Source of the DNA: Morinoia aosen | Taxonomy: Eukaryota; Arthropoda; Malacostraca; Amphipoda; Talitridae | DNA: 64,000 nt | Direction of reading: 5' to 3' | Assembly: GCA_030386875.1 (NCBI GenBank) | Contig: CM059567.1 | Location: 54,358,020 to 54,422,019, forward strand | Part shown: positions 46,935 through 60,623 of the stretch, piece by piece | How the letters are laid out: each line of letters opens with the position of its first letter | Numbering within the stretch: position 1 is the first letter of the stretch | Notes under the pieces: generated by a model | What the model was told of the DNA's origin: nothing | Seen by the model: only the letters and a program-made list of their open reading frames with translations | The model's database searches: none | Made by a program: the position numbers and the translations under genes

Positions 46935-49900
46935 CAAATCCATCACGAATAACCTCGGTACAGTTGAGAAATATGCTATTCAATACATGTCACCAAACAT
47001 CATCAAACCTGAAGTGATTCTGATGCTTTACAAAAGGGAATTTTTCAAGGTTTACAGTACATGATATGAGTAGAGTTTTAAAGGATTTTTCGAACAGTTT
47101 CAAGTATTCATGTCTCAAGTAAGCAATATGCCTGATGTTTTTTTTTGTTTTATGTAAACAATACAAAAGAGAAAAAATTCCTCTTGAATGTAATACAACA
47201 ACACAATTACACTGAACTAAAATAAATTGCATTTGACAGGAGCGCATTCGTGCAATTAGAGCATAGAAATAGCATCTCGCACTGGAGTTCATTTCCCGAC
47301 TGCAGGGCGGGAAATTAGCAGATCAACACGCAGCGTCCCTCGGCCAGTGATGAGTAATTAAGGAAATGGATGAGAAGGTTATGAAATTTCCGTGACGCTC
47401 ACTCCATATGCAGGCATCTCTCTCTGTCGTCATTTGGTATGTGAAGTAACTCTTTGGCTTCATTCCTCTATTTGTTATAACTGTAAATTCAAATTCACGG
47501 AAAGAAGAAGGTACGTTGGTTAATTCCGTATGCAAATTGAAGTAACAAAAATCTCTTTGTTGCACGCTTTTTAACGAAACTCCAACGGCAATAAAATTGC
47601 TAATAAAATTAAAATTCCTGCACATGACTTGTAAGATGAAGACTAGAACGTCACTTGGGATGATACAAGGAATTTGAGCTCATTTTATTTTTATTTCCCC
47701 ATGAGAGCAACATCTTTTGTCCGAGATTCAAATTACTGTAGTCAGTAAATGTCGAGAGCAATAAATGCGTTTATGAGTACAGAATCTACGTCTGCTCTCT
47801 AGCGATGAATCGTGACCGATGAGGATGAGGCTCATTACATAGAACAGAAGTTCAGTATCTGCACTGCACGTACAGGAAAATATGTACCGGAGATTTAAAA
47901 AGTATAAGTGTATTGATTTCACGACTCAAAGTATCATTTGAGGGCTTAGAAGAGTAAGTTCGTCAATTTACTGTTTTCAGCGATGTTGTCACTGACGGTC
48001 TTTAACAGTCGCTGCAATGAGCGTGAGGGTTCTCCTGCAATGCCGGTTTTCACTCGGTCAAAAGATCTTAAATTGTTCCAGTCTAAAAATGTTTTTCAAC
48101 AACATGAGAAAATTGTTTTTCAACAACGAGAGATGTACCTACACCCTCTATGATTTTCTTTTATGAAGTAAGAACAATGCAGGGGAGAAATAATTACGCA
48201 ATGTCTGGGAAAACGTAACGGGATGTGTAAAAAATAGTTAAGAAGTTGGACACTCACTTATTCTTGATGACAGGACTTATGGAAATGAATTAATTAAGAA
48301 TACAATAAAAAACGTCCTTCCAATTGTTGCACTGAAAGTTCGTTTTCCCTTTCCGATACGGCAAAAAATCAAGCGGCAGGCTTTCTTAGAGTGCGTTCAG
48401 ATACAGATGTCAACTGAAGATGGTCGCCACTTCAGGTGAACTGCCTTAAAGGCACGTGATTGAGAAGATCTCTTTAGCGTGGTAGGCAGGCCATTCGAAA
48501 AGCAAGCTCCTTATCTGCTAAAGTAACGAGCTACGGATACGCTGCGCGGTTTGCTTTGGACCAGTGTGAGCTAGGGAGGCGGATTTGTCTTTTCCTCTGA
48601 AAATTCTAAACTGCAAACTGAGTGGGAGATTTCAACATTCATAATACATAGTTTCTGGCATTTTTTAGCGTTTATGTTATGAGCTTGTTACTTTACTTTC
48701 GCTTAAGTTCTTGTCTTTCAGCGAAGTACGCTATGACAAGCAATACACACTCAATATTAAAGCTCCACTTCACACCACATTTCAGTTTTGTTTTCCATTT
48801 ATTAACTTTCAAGCACAACGTTCATTTATGAGTTTTGGTCTTGAATAAAACTTTCGTACTGAAAATGATGCTGCTCTCACAAACGCAAATCGAATGACAC
48901 AAATTCAAACAATACTCTGGCCTGTCGAACAATCAACTTTGTGGAAAATTTAACTTCGTCGCCAGAAGAATTGCAGAAATAACAGAGCAAAGTAATTAAC
49001 TGTGACGAACTTGAGACCGTTCTCCAATATCATCCAAATTGAATGCTTCTCAAATTTTGATGGAATTGATATTCCATTTCTCAGTAACTTCAACTGGAAA
49101 CATATTGAGAATCACCTTCCGCTATCGGCACACAATGGAGAGGGAAGTTCTTCGAAGCGACCTTGGTAAAAATTGTTCTTTTTCCAATAGTCCGCAGACG
49201 AGATAGCAGTTGACCTCGAGGAGCTTCACTGTTCTGTGATTGAGTTTGTTCATATTTAAATCATCGATGGGAATTTTTCCCGCTGGTTAAATGCGAGTTG
49301 ATCTCCTCTATGTATTTTACGAGTATTTTGCCTTTTCTCTACGCGCGCGTGCGCATCCATTTTTGGAGTTCTTCCTTCTCCGGCGATTGCACTCCAGCTC
49401 TTCTTTGTGATCCGAGGAGAAGTGGATGAAAGATCTCTACACTTCTTGTTTTCGGCAAATTTTTCCAGAGAGATTTTCTAGCCAATGTTGATACAAGGTT
49501 TTCTAGTTTCTCATTTTCTCACTTCTTTGAGGATTAAAGTGAGTCCGAAACAAAAGGAATTCCTCTATTGCACTCTCGTGAAACTGAGGGTTGGACTTTT
49601 CGTGGAGTGAAATTTGCTGTAGCTTTCATATCAAGCGAAATCTTTCGGATGTTTAGGCACTTGCATCTCAGGAAATCTTCGGTCAATGAGAAGACATGTT
49701 GGTTAATTTTGCATTTTTTTAAAAATGTTAGTTAAAAGTGTGGAGATACTGGCAAAAACGATGAATGGAGTCATTGAAAGGAAAGGGGAGAATTAAACTT
49801 AATTTATTGCCAATAAAGTTATTGCATAAAATGTACTACAGCACATTGTTTTTTCAATATTTCTTAGTTTGAAATCCTTAATCGACAGATAAACAATAAT

Positions 49901-50502
49901 AAACCGGTATCGTAATAGCTGACAATGGTTGGTGAAAAGAGGGAGTGGAAAACATGGAAAGGTATTCTGTTGGTTAATTTCATCTCGCTTTTGAAATGCT
50001 TAAGACATCGGTGAACATTGGTTAAGAACGTCTTGGAGGACATATTTGGTCTCCATATACATTGAAGTGTGAACTTAGCGATTCGGTGATACTAAGCGAT
50101 GTCGTTGAAAGCTTAGTGAGTGGGAATAAAAGGGTGTAGAGCGAACCACAGAAGTAGATTTTTCGTTAATTTCATATTAGCTTTTCGAGCATGTACATCA
50201 AACTTGTACTTAGTTACGAGTGTCTATGTATAATAAGAACATGCCTTACATGCACGAGATATTCCTAAAATTTCTTCAGGTATTAAAGATTCCCAAAAAT
50301 AAAAAATGAAAAGAATAGTCACACAATTCAATAGTCACACAATTCTGACAAGCAGATGAGCGTAGCGTTAAAATTAAAAAAAAATACGAGTATCTTACAT
50401 AATGTAGAAGATTCCATTTTAAAATATAAATCAATGATTTCTAGCGCTCTCAGAGGTAGAGATTATTGTGAAAAAGCACCTTAGATTTGAATCAGTTTGC
50501 AC
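46935..50502. other. No gene recognised
   Basis: Short anonymous frames only (e.g. minus 46990-47292 and 47323-47625). Small features: a 24-bp duplication at 48091-48135 (GTTTTTCAACAAC twice) and an alternating purine-pyrimidine run ACGCGCGCGTGCGC near 49340. Confidence 0.45.
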
Positions 50503-51108
50503 GAGCAATTAGTTACTCGGCAGTGTACCCTGAAAGAATTTCTATTTCCATTTAAATAGATGTCCATTTGACCAGCATGTTATGTACTTAGGATCATAGT
50601 TCAGCGTAGCTCATGCGCTAGCAATTAATTACCCATCAATGTACCCTGAAAGAATTTCTATTTCCATTTAAATAGATATCCATTTGACTAGCATGTTATG
50701 TACTTAGGATCATATTTCAGCGTAGCTCATGCGCTAGCAATTAATTACCCATCAATGTACCCTGAAAGAATTTCTATTTCCATTTAAATAGATATCCATT
50801 TGACTAGCATGTTATGTACTTAGGATCATAGTTCAGCGTAGCTCATGCGCTAGCAATTAATTACCCATCAATGTACCCTGAAAGAATTTCTATTTCCATT
50901 TAAATAGATATCCATTTGACTAGCATGTTATGTACTTAGGATCATATTTCAGCGTAGCTCATGCGCTAGCAATTAATTACCCATCAATGTACCCTGAAAG
51001 AATTTCTATTTCCATTTAATAGATATCCATTTGACTAGCATGTTATGTACTTAGGATCATAGTTCAGCGTAGCTCATGCGCTAGCAATTAATTACCCGGC
51101 AGTGTACT
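50503..51108. repeat. 116-bp tandem repeat, ~5.2 units, alternating variants
   Basis: GCTAGCAATTAATTACCCAT starts at 50617, 50733, 50849 and 50965, and GCTAGC again at 51080 (the last unit has lost one A). CATAGTTCAG and CATATTTCAG alternate strictly between units, giving a 232-bp dimer period. Units are otherwise almost identical, so the array is young. The first and last partial units are more diverged. Confidence 0.95.
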
Positions 51109-51921
51109 CTGAAAGAACCCTTTCTGTTCAGGGTAAACTGGGCGCGCTCCCTGCGTCGCTCGCTCACGACAATAACGCTAACTCAAGTCAAGTTATAATT
51201 AGGTTTGCTAGCTCGTAACTGCCTCCCAATGGCTTCTGAACGCAACCTGTTTGAATAGAAGGCTGTTGCCTCCGTGAATTGCCTCAAATTTGAGACTGAA
51301 ACTGAACCCATGATGCTCAAGGGGCCTGCACTAACGTGCAGCCTCCATGTCGTGAAGAGTTGATCAAAGTTCTTGTTTGAAAATGGTTCTAAATTTCTTT
51401 TAACGAATTGCAGTTTATTGCAATTGAAGAGTTACAAAGTGAATTTTCGAATGTTATCGGTTTGTTGTTGATGCCAAGTACTATACTAGATGAAGAGATA
51501 CTCTAATACTGAATAAAAATTACAGTATCCTAAAGTGATATAATGTGAACAACATAATTTAGAAATTATTTCGTATCGGACTATAAATGAGGGCAAACAT
51601 AACGATCTGCACTCACTCTGAATAATTTAATCATTGTTTTCATGTGTTTTCCAGGTATAAGTATGGGCTTTGAATGAATAGTAAGTTATTAGCATGGTTA
51701 ATCACCAACGCACTTTTTATGAAGTTTTTCTAGTCATCAGAACATTTTATCAACGGTACAACATGGTGTTAGACCTCAACAGATCAGGTAATACATCGTA
51801 TTCAATGCGCAATTTCATGTATGCTTAGTAGATTATTAAAGAAGTCTTCGTTCTTCCAAGACTTTCACATACTGAAATTCCTCACAAATGTTTTCCAATA
51901 TTCCAGCTGGGTTTGCAACAG
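51109..51921. other. No gene recognised
   Basis: 51130-51370 is GC-richer, with GGGCGCGCTCCCTGCGTCGC and a small CTGCAC/GTGCAG hairpin. The remainder is AT-rich. Confidence 0.4.
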
Positions 51922-52180
51922 ACTTCTATTTTTTGCAGAAGACTTCTCTATTTTCTGTAGGAGCCCTCTTTGTTTTCTGCAGGAGCCCTCTTTGTTTTCT
52001 GCAGGAGCCCTCTTTGTTTTCTGCAGGAGCCCTCTTTGTTTTCTGCAGGAGCCCTCTTTGTTTTCTGCAGGAGCCCTCTTTGTTTTCTGCAGAAGACCTC
52101 TCTATTTTCTGCAGGAGCCCTTTTTTTTGCAAGAGGTTTCTGGTTTCTGCAGGAGCCCTCTCTGTTTTCTGCAGAGCCTA
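51922..52180. repeat. 22-bp minisatellite, ~11 units
   Basis: The unit is TGCAGGAGCCCTCTTTGTTT then TC, with a PstI site. The central six units are identical; the flanks carry GAAGACCTCTCTATT variants. As 22 is not a multiple of 3, overlapping frames on both strands stay open (80-139 codons); not a gene. Confidence 0.93.
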
Positions 52181-52851
52181 TCTACCCCTCAAGTTTTCTC
52201 AGGTTTTTATAACTTTATTTCCGCTCATTCACTACATTAACTGAGTGTATTAGAAAACAGATCTCAGTTGGATAACTTTACTAAGCCTCCGCGGTGTTCG
52301 TAAGGCAACTAGCTGCAATAATTTAATCAGCTTCCAGTTCATATCCTCTACACATACCATTGTACTCATAGTACTTAAGTTTACTTTCTGGTCGTTCTTC
52401 GTAGATATGTTGATGTGAGGTCAACTAGGCTTATAAAAAACATTGTTGGGTTATTTATTTAGTTTCGCTTACCCTCAATTGAGGGGAATGTAGCCGGGCA
52501 CTCATCTAGTTAAAGCTTTACTCTACGAACTGCTGAATATATGTTGATGGAGTGCATAAGTTTGTTTACGCTTTCCAAAATGAACCATAAAATTCATCCG
52601 CTTCTATTCTTTCTCTCGAAATGGAGCATTTGATGTTATAGAGTATTTCAATTTTTTAAAACTTTATCTTTTCGTGTTTTCTAGATGCTACGCTGCATTT
52701 ACCACCATGTAGTTAACTTACTCTCTGAGACGTCGCAAACTTGAGTCCTTAATTCATCCCCTTAGTTTGAAGCTCCTTTTCGTGAAGATCGCTGCAAGTG
52801 GTAGAACCTGCTCATGAAATTGTGTTAGCCAAAAAAACTCAAGTGTCTATG
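52181..52851. other. AT-rich DNA, nothing recognised
   Basis: No frame above about 60 codons and no repeat structure seen. Confidence 0.45.
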
Positions 52852-52999
52852 CCTAGTATAACTTTTTCGCCGCCTGCCTGCATGTTTTTCGCCGCCTAAG
52901 CGATTTAATCGCCTAAATCGATTAAATTAAGCGATTTAATCACCTAAATCGCTTAGGCGGCGAAAAACATGCATGAGGCGGCGAAATAATTAGTCTGGG
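52852..52999. mobile_element. Hairpin MITE with CGCCGCCT / GCATGC arms (second copy)
   Basis: The outer arms at 52864-52908 and 52944-52987 pair over about 43 bp: TTTCGCCGCCT, CTGCATGTTTTTCGCCGCC and TAAGCGATTTA on the left, their reverse complements on the right, with a 2-nt bulge. A GATTTAATC-type palindromic core lies between. The right end GACTAA/CCCAGA-type border matches the CCCAGTC border of the 24075 copy. Confidence 0.65.
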
Positions 53000-54184
53000 A
53001 TGGCCTCAGTCGGGATATTAGATTTCGTTTCTTCGTTCCATTTGAAATGCTAGAACCTACGAAATTATATGATAAGTCGTTCTCGTTCATTCCACCATGT
53101 CTTTTGATGCATCTATAACACTTTTTAAAAAATTCCAGGTTCTCCAGCTACTATAAAAATGATATTCCCGCTTCTCTAAGTATCAGTATTTTTAAACAGC
53201 ACAGGTCAGAGTTGTAATACAAACACCAACACGAACAACAGTAACACGCAGTGTCTGTAACACTTAAGCAGTTTGAAAAAAACTCAGTTCGAGTCTTTGC
53301 TGAATTAGCATGCTTGGTTCCGTAAAAAGAACTGCGGTTCAACTCTTTAGCTAACCGTTAAGGCGACCGTTAATCAGCAGTTGCTGTCCGGTCCAAGTAC
53401 GGTTTGAGCGTTACGGCCGCTCGATCAGGCGTTTGAGGCCGTAGTTTCGACTAACGGCCGCTCCAACGGCTGAATCAATTGAAGGCTATGGCTTCCTATC
53501 AGCATTTGACAATCGTCACGCGTTTTTTACTAAAAGGGCTCTTCTTTTCTTTCCTCTCGCAGAAATTAGCGTATGGAGAAAAATTGGAGTTCTGAAATGC
53601 ATGACATGAAAAAGAATTTATGCGATCGCTGTCAAAAACAATGAGGTTTGTAAATAGAAATGGACGCAGAAATAATATTCATAGTTAATACTGAATATCA
53701 CAATTTTTCAGTCAGTATATATTTCTGAGAACTCACCGGTTTACTCTTGAAAAAAAATACTAATTAGTGTAAAACTAGTGCATCTGTAGATTGTAAATCT
53801 CTAGGGTCTCTGTTATGTTGAGTGGTAGAACGCTGTGATAGAATTTATTTTCTTGTCTGTTTAATGCTTTTCTTGTCTGTTCAATGCATGAAAAATATGG
53901 ATAAAATCGTCACTGGGTAGTAGCTTACTCAGTTTTGTGGTAGCGGCAATAGCTTTATCTCACACCGTCATATAAGAGATCAAAGACTCCTCTGCATCCC
54001 TCTCATGTAGAAAAACTCTCACACCTGACACGCTGCAGAAAAAGAAACCTTCGAGGCAAGAGAAAGGTGTCAAACAGTATAATTGCTTTGATCATTCCGC
54101 CTGTAGGACGCATGACCACCCATTGCCTGCTGATGAATTTTTCTTATCCGTGATTATCTCTCCTTTTCGGATTAAATCCTAAGT
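53000..54184. other. No gene recognised
   Basis: 53340-53480 is GC-rich with repeated ACGGCCGCT and TTAAGGCGACCGTTA; a 20-bp duplication (TTTTCTTGTCTGTTYAATGC) lies at 53848-53887. The rest is AT-rich. Confidence 0.4.
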
Positions 54185-54315
54185 TTGCCACCTTGTGCCA
54201 TTAAATTGTGCCCTATATGTATCAATGTTAAGATATTTAAAAACAAATGTTAAACATTTCATGTTTTAACTCTATTGGAAATAAACTGTTTTTCTTTTTC
54301 TTTCTTCTTTCTCAA
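54185..54315 (+). mobile_element. Retroposon 3' end
   Basis: ATATTTAAAAACAAATGTTA ... TAACTCTATTGGAAATAAACTG is followed by a (T)nC-rich tail. This parallels 16250-16340 and the SINE 3' end. The upstream ORF is missing or beyond recognition. Confidence 0.45.
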
Positions 54316-57300
54316 ATTGACCATATCATAAGGCACTCTCTAACGTCTTACGGCAATTAATTCGACACCGAATAATTACAGGTTTATAGGACAACCCGTT
54401 TCCACCAGAATTTTGTACAACATGTACGTGTAAATTCAAATGGTTTTACCATATTTAGAAAAAAATATTCGCATGCACTGAGACATCCGAAGTTGATCTA
54501 CGTTTTTCATCCACGAGATGAAGAGTCGTACTGAAATTTTACATTCCCTTAAGTGCAAGTGGCAAACGCAAGTAAGCCCTGAAAAAATATAAGCCATTTT
54601 TTGGCTCACCTGTCACAATAATAATGAACGCGAGTGAGCCTAGAAAGTCAGCCGGAAAGTTTTTCATAAGTGAAATAAACTTTCATGTTTCTTGTGTTGG
54701 TGATATTTCTCACGGGACGCGTCCGACGTCCGTCAGCTTGGATCAAAAATTCATTCGATTTCCTCGGCAACAAACACGAGGCTGGGACTAAAATTTCTTC
54801 AAATACTGAAAATCGACCCAACAAAGGCAAAAAATAGTAAGTTAATTTGTTATTCTTTCCGACAATGTAAGTTTGCTCGGCATGGATAAATTTTTACACT
54901 TGGTCAGTTTTTGAGTATTTCTTGGATTAAGATTGCTTATGTATCATGGTTTTTCTCGTTTTTAATAATTTTTAGGTTGGTTCATTCACTCAAGGTTTAA
55001 TTATTGAGCTCTATTCATTTATAGTTTCATCTGAAACACCAGAGAAAGAATGAAATTTTATACCACCAAAGAACATATTATTTATTGATTTTTTAAAGAA
55101 GAAAGGCTAATGATTTTAGTTGGCCAAACTCAAGTGTATTCATGCGTTTAATCTGAGAATTACATTATTTACTTGCGTATGTCAGTCCTATGAATGCGAA
55201 TAATCGCGCGTATTCGCCTGTGTATAACAAATATCTTGAATATTTGTTTACATAAAAATGATGGCGCATATTCACTAGAACATAAATATATCGTGCATGC
55301 TCTCTATTATATAATGTATCGTGCATATTTACTAGTACACAAGTTAACTTTACTCCTGCACCGATATGATCAGTTTCAAAGTGCTGAGTAGACATGGATT
55401 AAAGATATTCTGTTTACCATGAAATACCGGAAAATGATCACATAAATCTGAAGTTAGTGCTTCTGTTAGAAAGTTAGTTGGGTCTGTCAAGACTATATAA
55501 ATCAATATATATGTATATATATATATATTTTATATAAATATATCTCAAAAAGAATGTCACAGCCTGGAGAGAGACGTGTGGACTTAGTGATTATAGGAAA
55601 CAGGATCTACAGAGCATTGCCTCTAAAAAATTAGATGTTGGCTTCCAGTATCCATGCTTGTGAAGACCATAATTAAAAGCACCGCATATTATAATACACT
55701 GATAAGGAATCTTATGTATAGGTCTATAGTATTAATGAACTCATTCAAGGAAGGCACTTGACAGGCTTTAGGCCTGTAAACCGTTCCTAAAAAAATCGTA
55801 TTTATCGCTTTTTACTTATTTAAAAGATGGAAATTTTCATATATATGATTTACAGTAGCATTTGTTATAAGAAATAGAATTTATTTGTTTGGACGTATAC
55901 GTACTTATGTTTTTACTAGTTTTTTTTGCATTGGATGATAACCAGTAGAGGTTTCATTTTGAATAATATATTTACCTCATTTTGAGTGAAATTAAGAAAG
56001 ATAAAGCCACAGTAAAATTCAGCTGTCATGAAATGATTTAATCTAATCGTATTTTAGATAAATTGATCTAAAAGTAAAACTTTATATGGAAAAATCTTTG
56101 GTGTTTGCCGATATTTTTTATTAAATCTTTAAATATGAACATACTCACGAATTCTAGAATCATTTACGAATCATTTAGATTCGAAAAGAAAAAATAGTAA
56201 ATCATTGAGATCTGGGCCGATATCAGTAAACATTACCATCCTGATTGTTCATTAAACCTGATTGCAAGATTTTCGTATGAATAGGCACACAATTTCAAAT
56301 GATATTGGGAAAATAAAATAAAAAATACCTACTAGCATTTACAGAAAATTAATTTGAGGCAGGAAAAGAGATAACGAATCACACTTGGATAAAACGTGAG
56401 TTCAAATAAAATTATTAGAACAGGAACGCGTACGGATACGTTTCATGAGAGATGACATTCGAAATTTCAACACAAAGGTGTAAATTTTTTTATTATTTTG
56501 TTTAAATTGTAAATTCTATTTATTTAGTTTATCTGTACAAAAAACGCTGATGCCTTCATCGAAAGTGCGGATGTATTCAATCATGCTAGTGAAAGATATT
56601 TTCACTTTTCATATTACATGTTTCAAGTTCGCTCGAGAGGTGATGAGATATTCGTTGACACAAACAGCTGGTTTTCCTCCTTGGCATCAAATGAGAAAAC
56701 AAAAGTATGAGAGGCTATGATGATAAAATATTATAATATTTGGGAAGGGAAACTTTTTAAAATAACCAGGGGTACAATTTTTAAAATGTATGATTTTACA
56801 TGAAAACAAGCATAAACCGAAAATGCGATACTGTTTATTTTGGGCAAGGGCAAATTAATTATCCGCATTTCGTTACATGCATGTGGGAGAAAAAGTATGA
56901 ATTTTTATAATCCAGTTGTGTGTCGATTGCTTAAATTCTAGACTTTTGTTCAGGCTGTTCCGTAGATCTCCATCGAGAGTGTGGATATTGCTAACTTCGC
57001 TAAGTAAAATATTTCAGCAACAAGGAATTCGTTGTTATAAAAAGGCTGACATCTTCCACGACATATAGCGATAATCTCACGTTCTATTCCTTACTGCTTT
57101 AATTCGAAAGCAAGGAATCTCTTGTCTGTTATTCCAGCAGCGTTATTTCTTCCAATTCGGTGTGCAAAGGTGAAGTCAGAGGCCTTTACATTGATGTTTA
57201 TTCGATTTTTCATAAAGCCTCTGAACGATAGCCATCCTCTTTCTACTTTCAGACGAATGTGCTGGTTCTTCCGAGACAGTCAGTATTGCTTTTTTGCTTC

Positions 57301-59041
57301 ATGAATTGTCTTGTTCCTTTTTTTCATCTGACTGGCCTACCCCGGAGTTGTAGACTCTTCTCTGTTGATCGATAATATTTTTTGTAGCGTTTTATTTTTC
57401 GATAATGTTTCAACTTGCACATTAGGATCATCAATTTTGCGTTGATATAATTTTGGAGCATTGTGAAAGTGATCTATGGAAACAACGAGCCTTGCTTGTT
57501 TAGTGTAGAGAGTTTATTATTGTCAGAAAATGAAATATAGTCAGGCAATTATTTTCACAATTTCTTCGTCTCTCCATTGTGTTGACAGCCGCCATCTTGA
57601 ACGCTGAGGGCGAAACATTTCGAATTATGAGATGCCGACTCTTTTTTGACGGGCAATCACACTTTTATTTTGTTTTCAGTCATAATTTTGAATAGGTTAC
57701 GCGTACATGGTTATGGATTAAGTATTCACTCTTTTCGTTTAGACGAACTTTTACTGGATAAGTTGCTGGCATGTCGAGTTGGAGCAAATTATCTAGCGAT
57801 CTCACTGCAACACGACGTCGGCATGACGACTTTGCCATTCTATATAAGAATTGCCCAACACCGTGGAGTCAGCTACCGTGGCGGAAGGCCTCTGACCCAA
57901 CCCCCTCATTCATTCATCCACTTGCCTTCACAGAGAGCAGGTTGTGACTATATAGGTAGTAGAGTACAATTTTTCAATTAAAGCTGCAGTTTAAAATAAT
58001 CCAGATTTACGCATTTTAGAATCTCTTCATATCTCTGAAGAAAAACAGGATCTCAATAGCACCAATAGTTCATGTTCTTTGCAAATTTACTAACAGATTT
58101 TACTGGGTCATTGTATGTTATAAAATAAATGAATTTTTTCATTATGTTTAAATCTTTCACACTGTAAACGTTTATGGAACTGACGTAATATATTTATTTT
58201 ATATTCAGAATGTGGGAAATATTTATAAAATAAAATTTCAATACCTAGCGCTTTCTTCGTTTTTAAATTTCTGAAAAGATTGCTGTTTCACGTGACTTAG
58301 TTCTCTTGTAAATTTAAAAACAGTCGTGTGTGCGGCCTCAAATGTTCACCCAAAAATGCATTAAAAGTAATTTATGCTCAAATTCACCGTCGTAGCTTAT
58401 TTTACGCGTAAGCATGTCTAAACTACATTTTAAGTAAAAATAAAACCATCGTACCTTCTGTAAATGTTTCAGTAGCATTAAAATAGATAAGAATATATTC
58501 GGAATTGGGCATATTTAAATACATATCATTAATTTTCGCAAAAGTGTTTAGCAACAGCGAATTTTTTCATGACCCTATTTTTAAAGCATTATGTTCTTTT
58601 AACGTCCAAGCTCATGATGAACTATTGGTCACAAATAAGTTTCTTGCTGGTTAAAGACCTGCTTGTAAGAGCCTCAAATCATCATAGGACAAACTCTGTG
58701 ATTAAGCTGTCATTCGAGAGATAAAAAGCATTTGCTGATACAAAATTGTTCTTCTGAACAATTTGGTACGATCAATATTTACACCATTGAATTTATTCAG
58801 CACCAACTCAATCTGCAAAATATTCAATCAGATTATCCCACTCCACGGGATTTAGTGCACAAGATTACACTCGCCAATGCCGCTCTAGATGATTTCTCAA
58901 TGGAAATAAAAAGATGAGGTTTGCGTCGGGGCTAAAAGTCGTGAGCTCGCTCACAAGTGGCGTCAATTTTTCACACAGAAGTCGATAACCAATTTCCTGT
59001 ATGGTCTGCAGGAGGTGTTCATCCAGCGAACGTGCGGATGG
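54316..59041. other. Long AT-rich stretch, no gene recognised
   Basis: Only short anonymous frames (e.g. 57646-57981, 58732-58917). An (AT)n-like microsatellite lies at 55501-55545 and a degenerate ~57-bp repeat at 55208-55345 (GCATATTCACTAGAACA, GCATATTTACTAGTACA). A TATATAAGA at about 57842 has no further promoter support. Confidence 0.45.
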
Positions 59042-59372
59042 ACGGCAAAACCTTCCATCATCGAAGCTTTAATCGGTCTTCCGGTGGTTCCAATTCACGG
59101 ATGAGTATATTCGCATGGATTTTAAATAGAACTAATGTAGAAAGAGTCTAAATCTTCCATCGTAGAAGCCTAACATAATCGGTCTCCGTGTGATGCCTAT
59201 TCACTGTATTCACCGTGTTTTTTCACATAGATTTCAAAAATAACTATTAGAGTAAAAGTCTAAATCTTCCATCTTAGAAGCATTCATTAGTCGGTCTTTC
59301 TGTGGTTTCTGTTCACGGAAGAGTATATTGACATAGATCATAAATATAACTATGACCTTAAAAGTTCAGAGT
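59042..59372. repeat. Three diverged tandem units of ~102-112 bp
   Basis: CTTCCATC starts the same block at 59052, 59154 and 59266: CTTCCATC.TAGAAGC, then RTCGGTCT, then TTCACGGAWGAGTATATT, then a TAAATAKAACTA-like part. It ends just before the Foldback-like element. Confidence 0.65.
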
Positions 59373-59429
59373 CAGGCCAGAAGCTGACTTTCTAGCGAGA
59401 CGCACACAAATACTACACCTTTTTCATTT

Positions 59430-59630
59430 CAAATTAATCTAAGTCAAGTTTAATTTAATCGAAGTGAAGTTCAATTTAATCCAAGTCAAGTTCAAATTAA
59501 TCCGAGTCAAGTTCAAATTAATCCAAGTCAAGTTCAAATTAATCCAAGTCAAGTTCAAATTAGTCCAAGTTAAGTTCAATTTAATCCAAGTCAAGTTCAA
59601 ATTAATCCAAGTCAAGTTCAAATTAATCCA
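59430..59630 (+). repeat. 21-bp tandem repeat, left arm
   Basis: About ten units of AAGTCAAGTTCAAATTAATC+C. Because 21 is a multiple of 3, it reads as a 7-residue repeat (IQVKFKL, or LNLTWIN on the other strand). These are by-products. Confidence 0.95.
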
Positions 59631-60623
59631 ACCCTCAGTTGAGTTATAAAAGGACATAATAATTTGTTAATATGAGTTTTTTTTGTGTTAAATATGAATC
59701 TATTGGTTGTTTTAAGCAAGACTGGTTTCGAGGATTTTTTTACACTCATTGATATTTATATACGTGATATTCTACTTTATCACATCAATGAAATCATAAC
59801 ATGCAAATACAAAAGGTTATCATTGAACGATATGTAGATTTAATCTTTAAAAGAAATACACAAATGCGATTCACTGAGCACTAATGTACGATTCCGTTTG
59901 AGTAAAATTACGTTACTACCCAGGTACATTCTTGCATTAGCAATATAAATGTTGACGTTCATTCTAATTCCGTGTTAGGCAATGTAAAGAAATGTAGTAT
60001 CCACTTACCATACGCAATAATCATACAAGAAACATTGTTTCTAACTTACTACTGATTTTATTTGTGTGTGTTCACAATTCAGTATATAATACTTTCAAGA
60101 CTTAAATATTCATAAAATGATTATTATAAAAGTTATTTAAGCCTTAAAAGTATTATGTATTGAATTGTAAACACACACAAATAAAATCAGTAGTGAATTG
60201 GAAACATTGTTTCTTGTATTATTATTGTCTATTGCAAGCGGTCGTACATTTCTTCACATTGACTAACACGGAATTAGAATGAATGGCAACATTTTTATTG
60301 CTAATGTAGGAATGCTTCTGGGTAGTAATGTACAAGTACGAGTATAAATTGTAATTAAACGGAATCGTACATTAGTACTCACTGAATCGCACTTGTATAT
60401 TTCTTTTAAAGATTAAATCTACATATCGTCCAATGATGATATTTTGTACTCGCATGTATTTGATTTCATATATGTGGTAAAATTGAATTTCACGTATATA
60501 AATATCTATGAGTGGAAATAAAGCCTCGAAACCAGTTTTGGTCATCACATCCAATAGATCCATATTTAACACAAAAAACTCAAATAAACAAATTATTATG
60601 TAATTTTTTAACTCAACTGAGGT

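Noticed and set aside
51821-52244. 118-139-codon + frames with FCRSPLCFLQEPSLF repeats
   Set aside because: Translation of the 22-bp minisatellite in successive frames.
15960-53480. TAAGGCGACCGTTA shared between ~15968 and ~53357 as a dispersed element
   Set aside because: Only about 14 bp match and the flanks differ; too short to define an element.
59439-59657. 7-residue repeat proteins on both strands
   Set aside because: 21-bp repeat in the arm of the Foldback-like element; mirrored in the other arm with no other coding sign.
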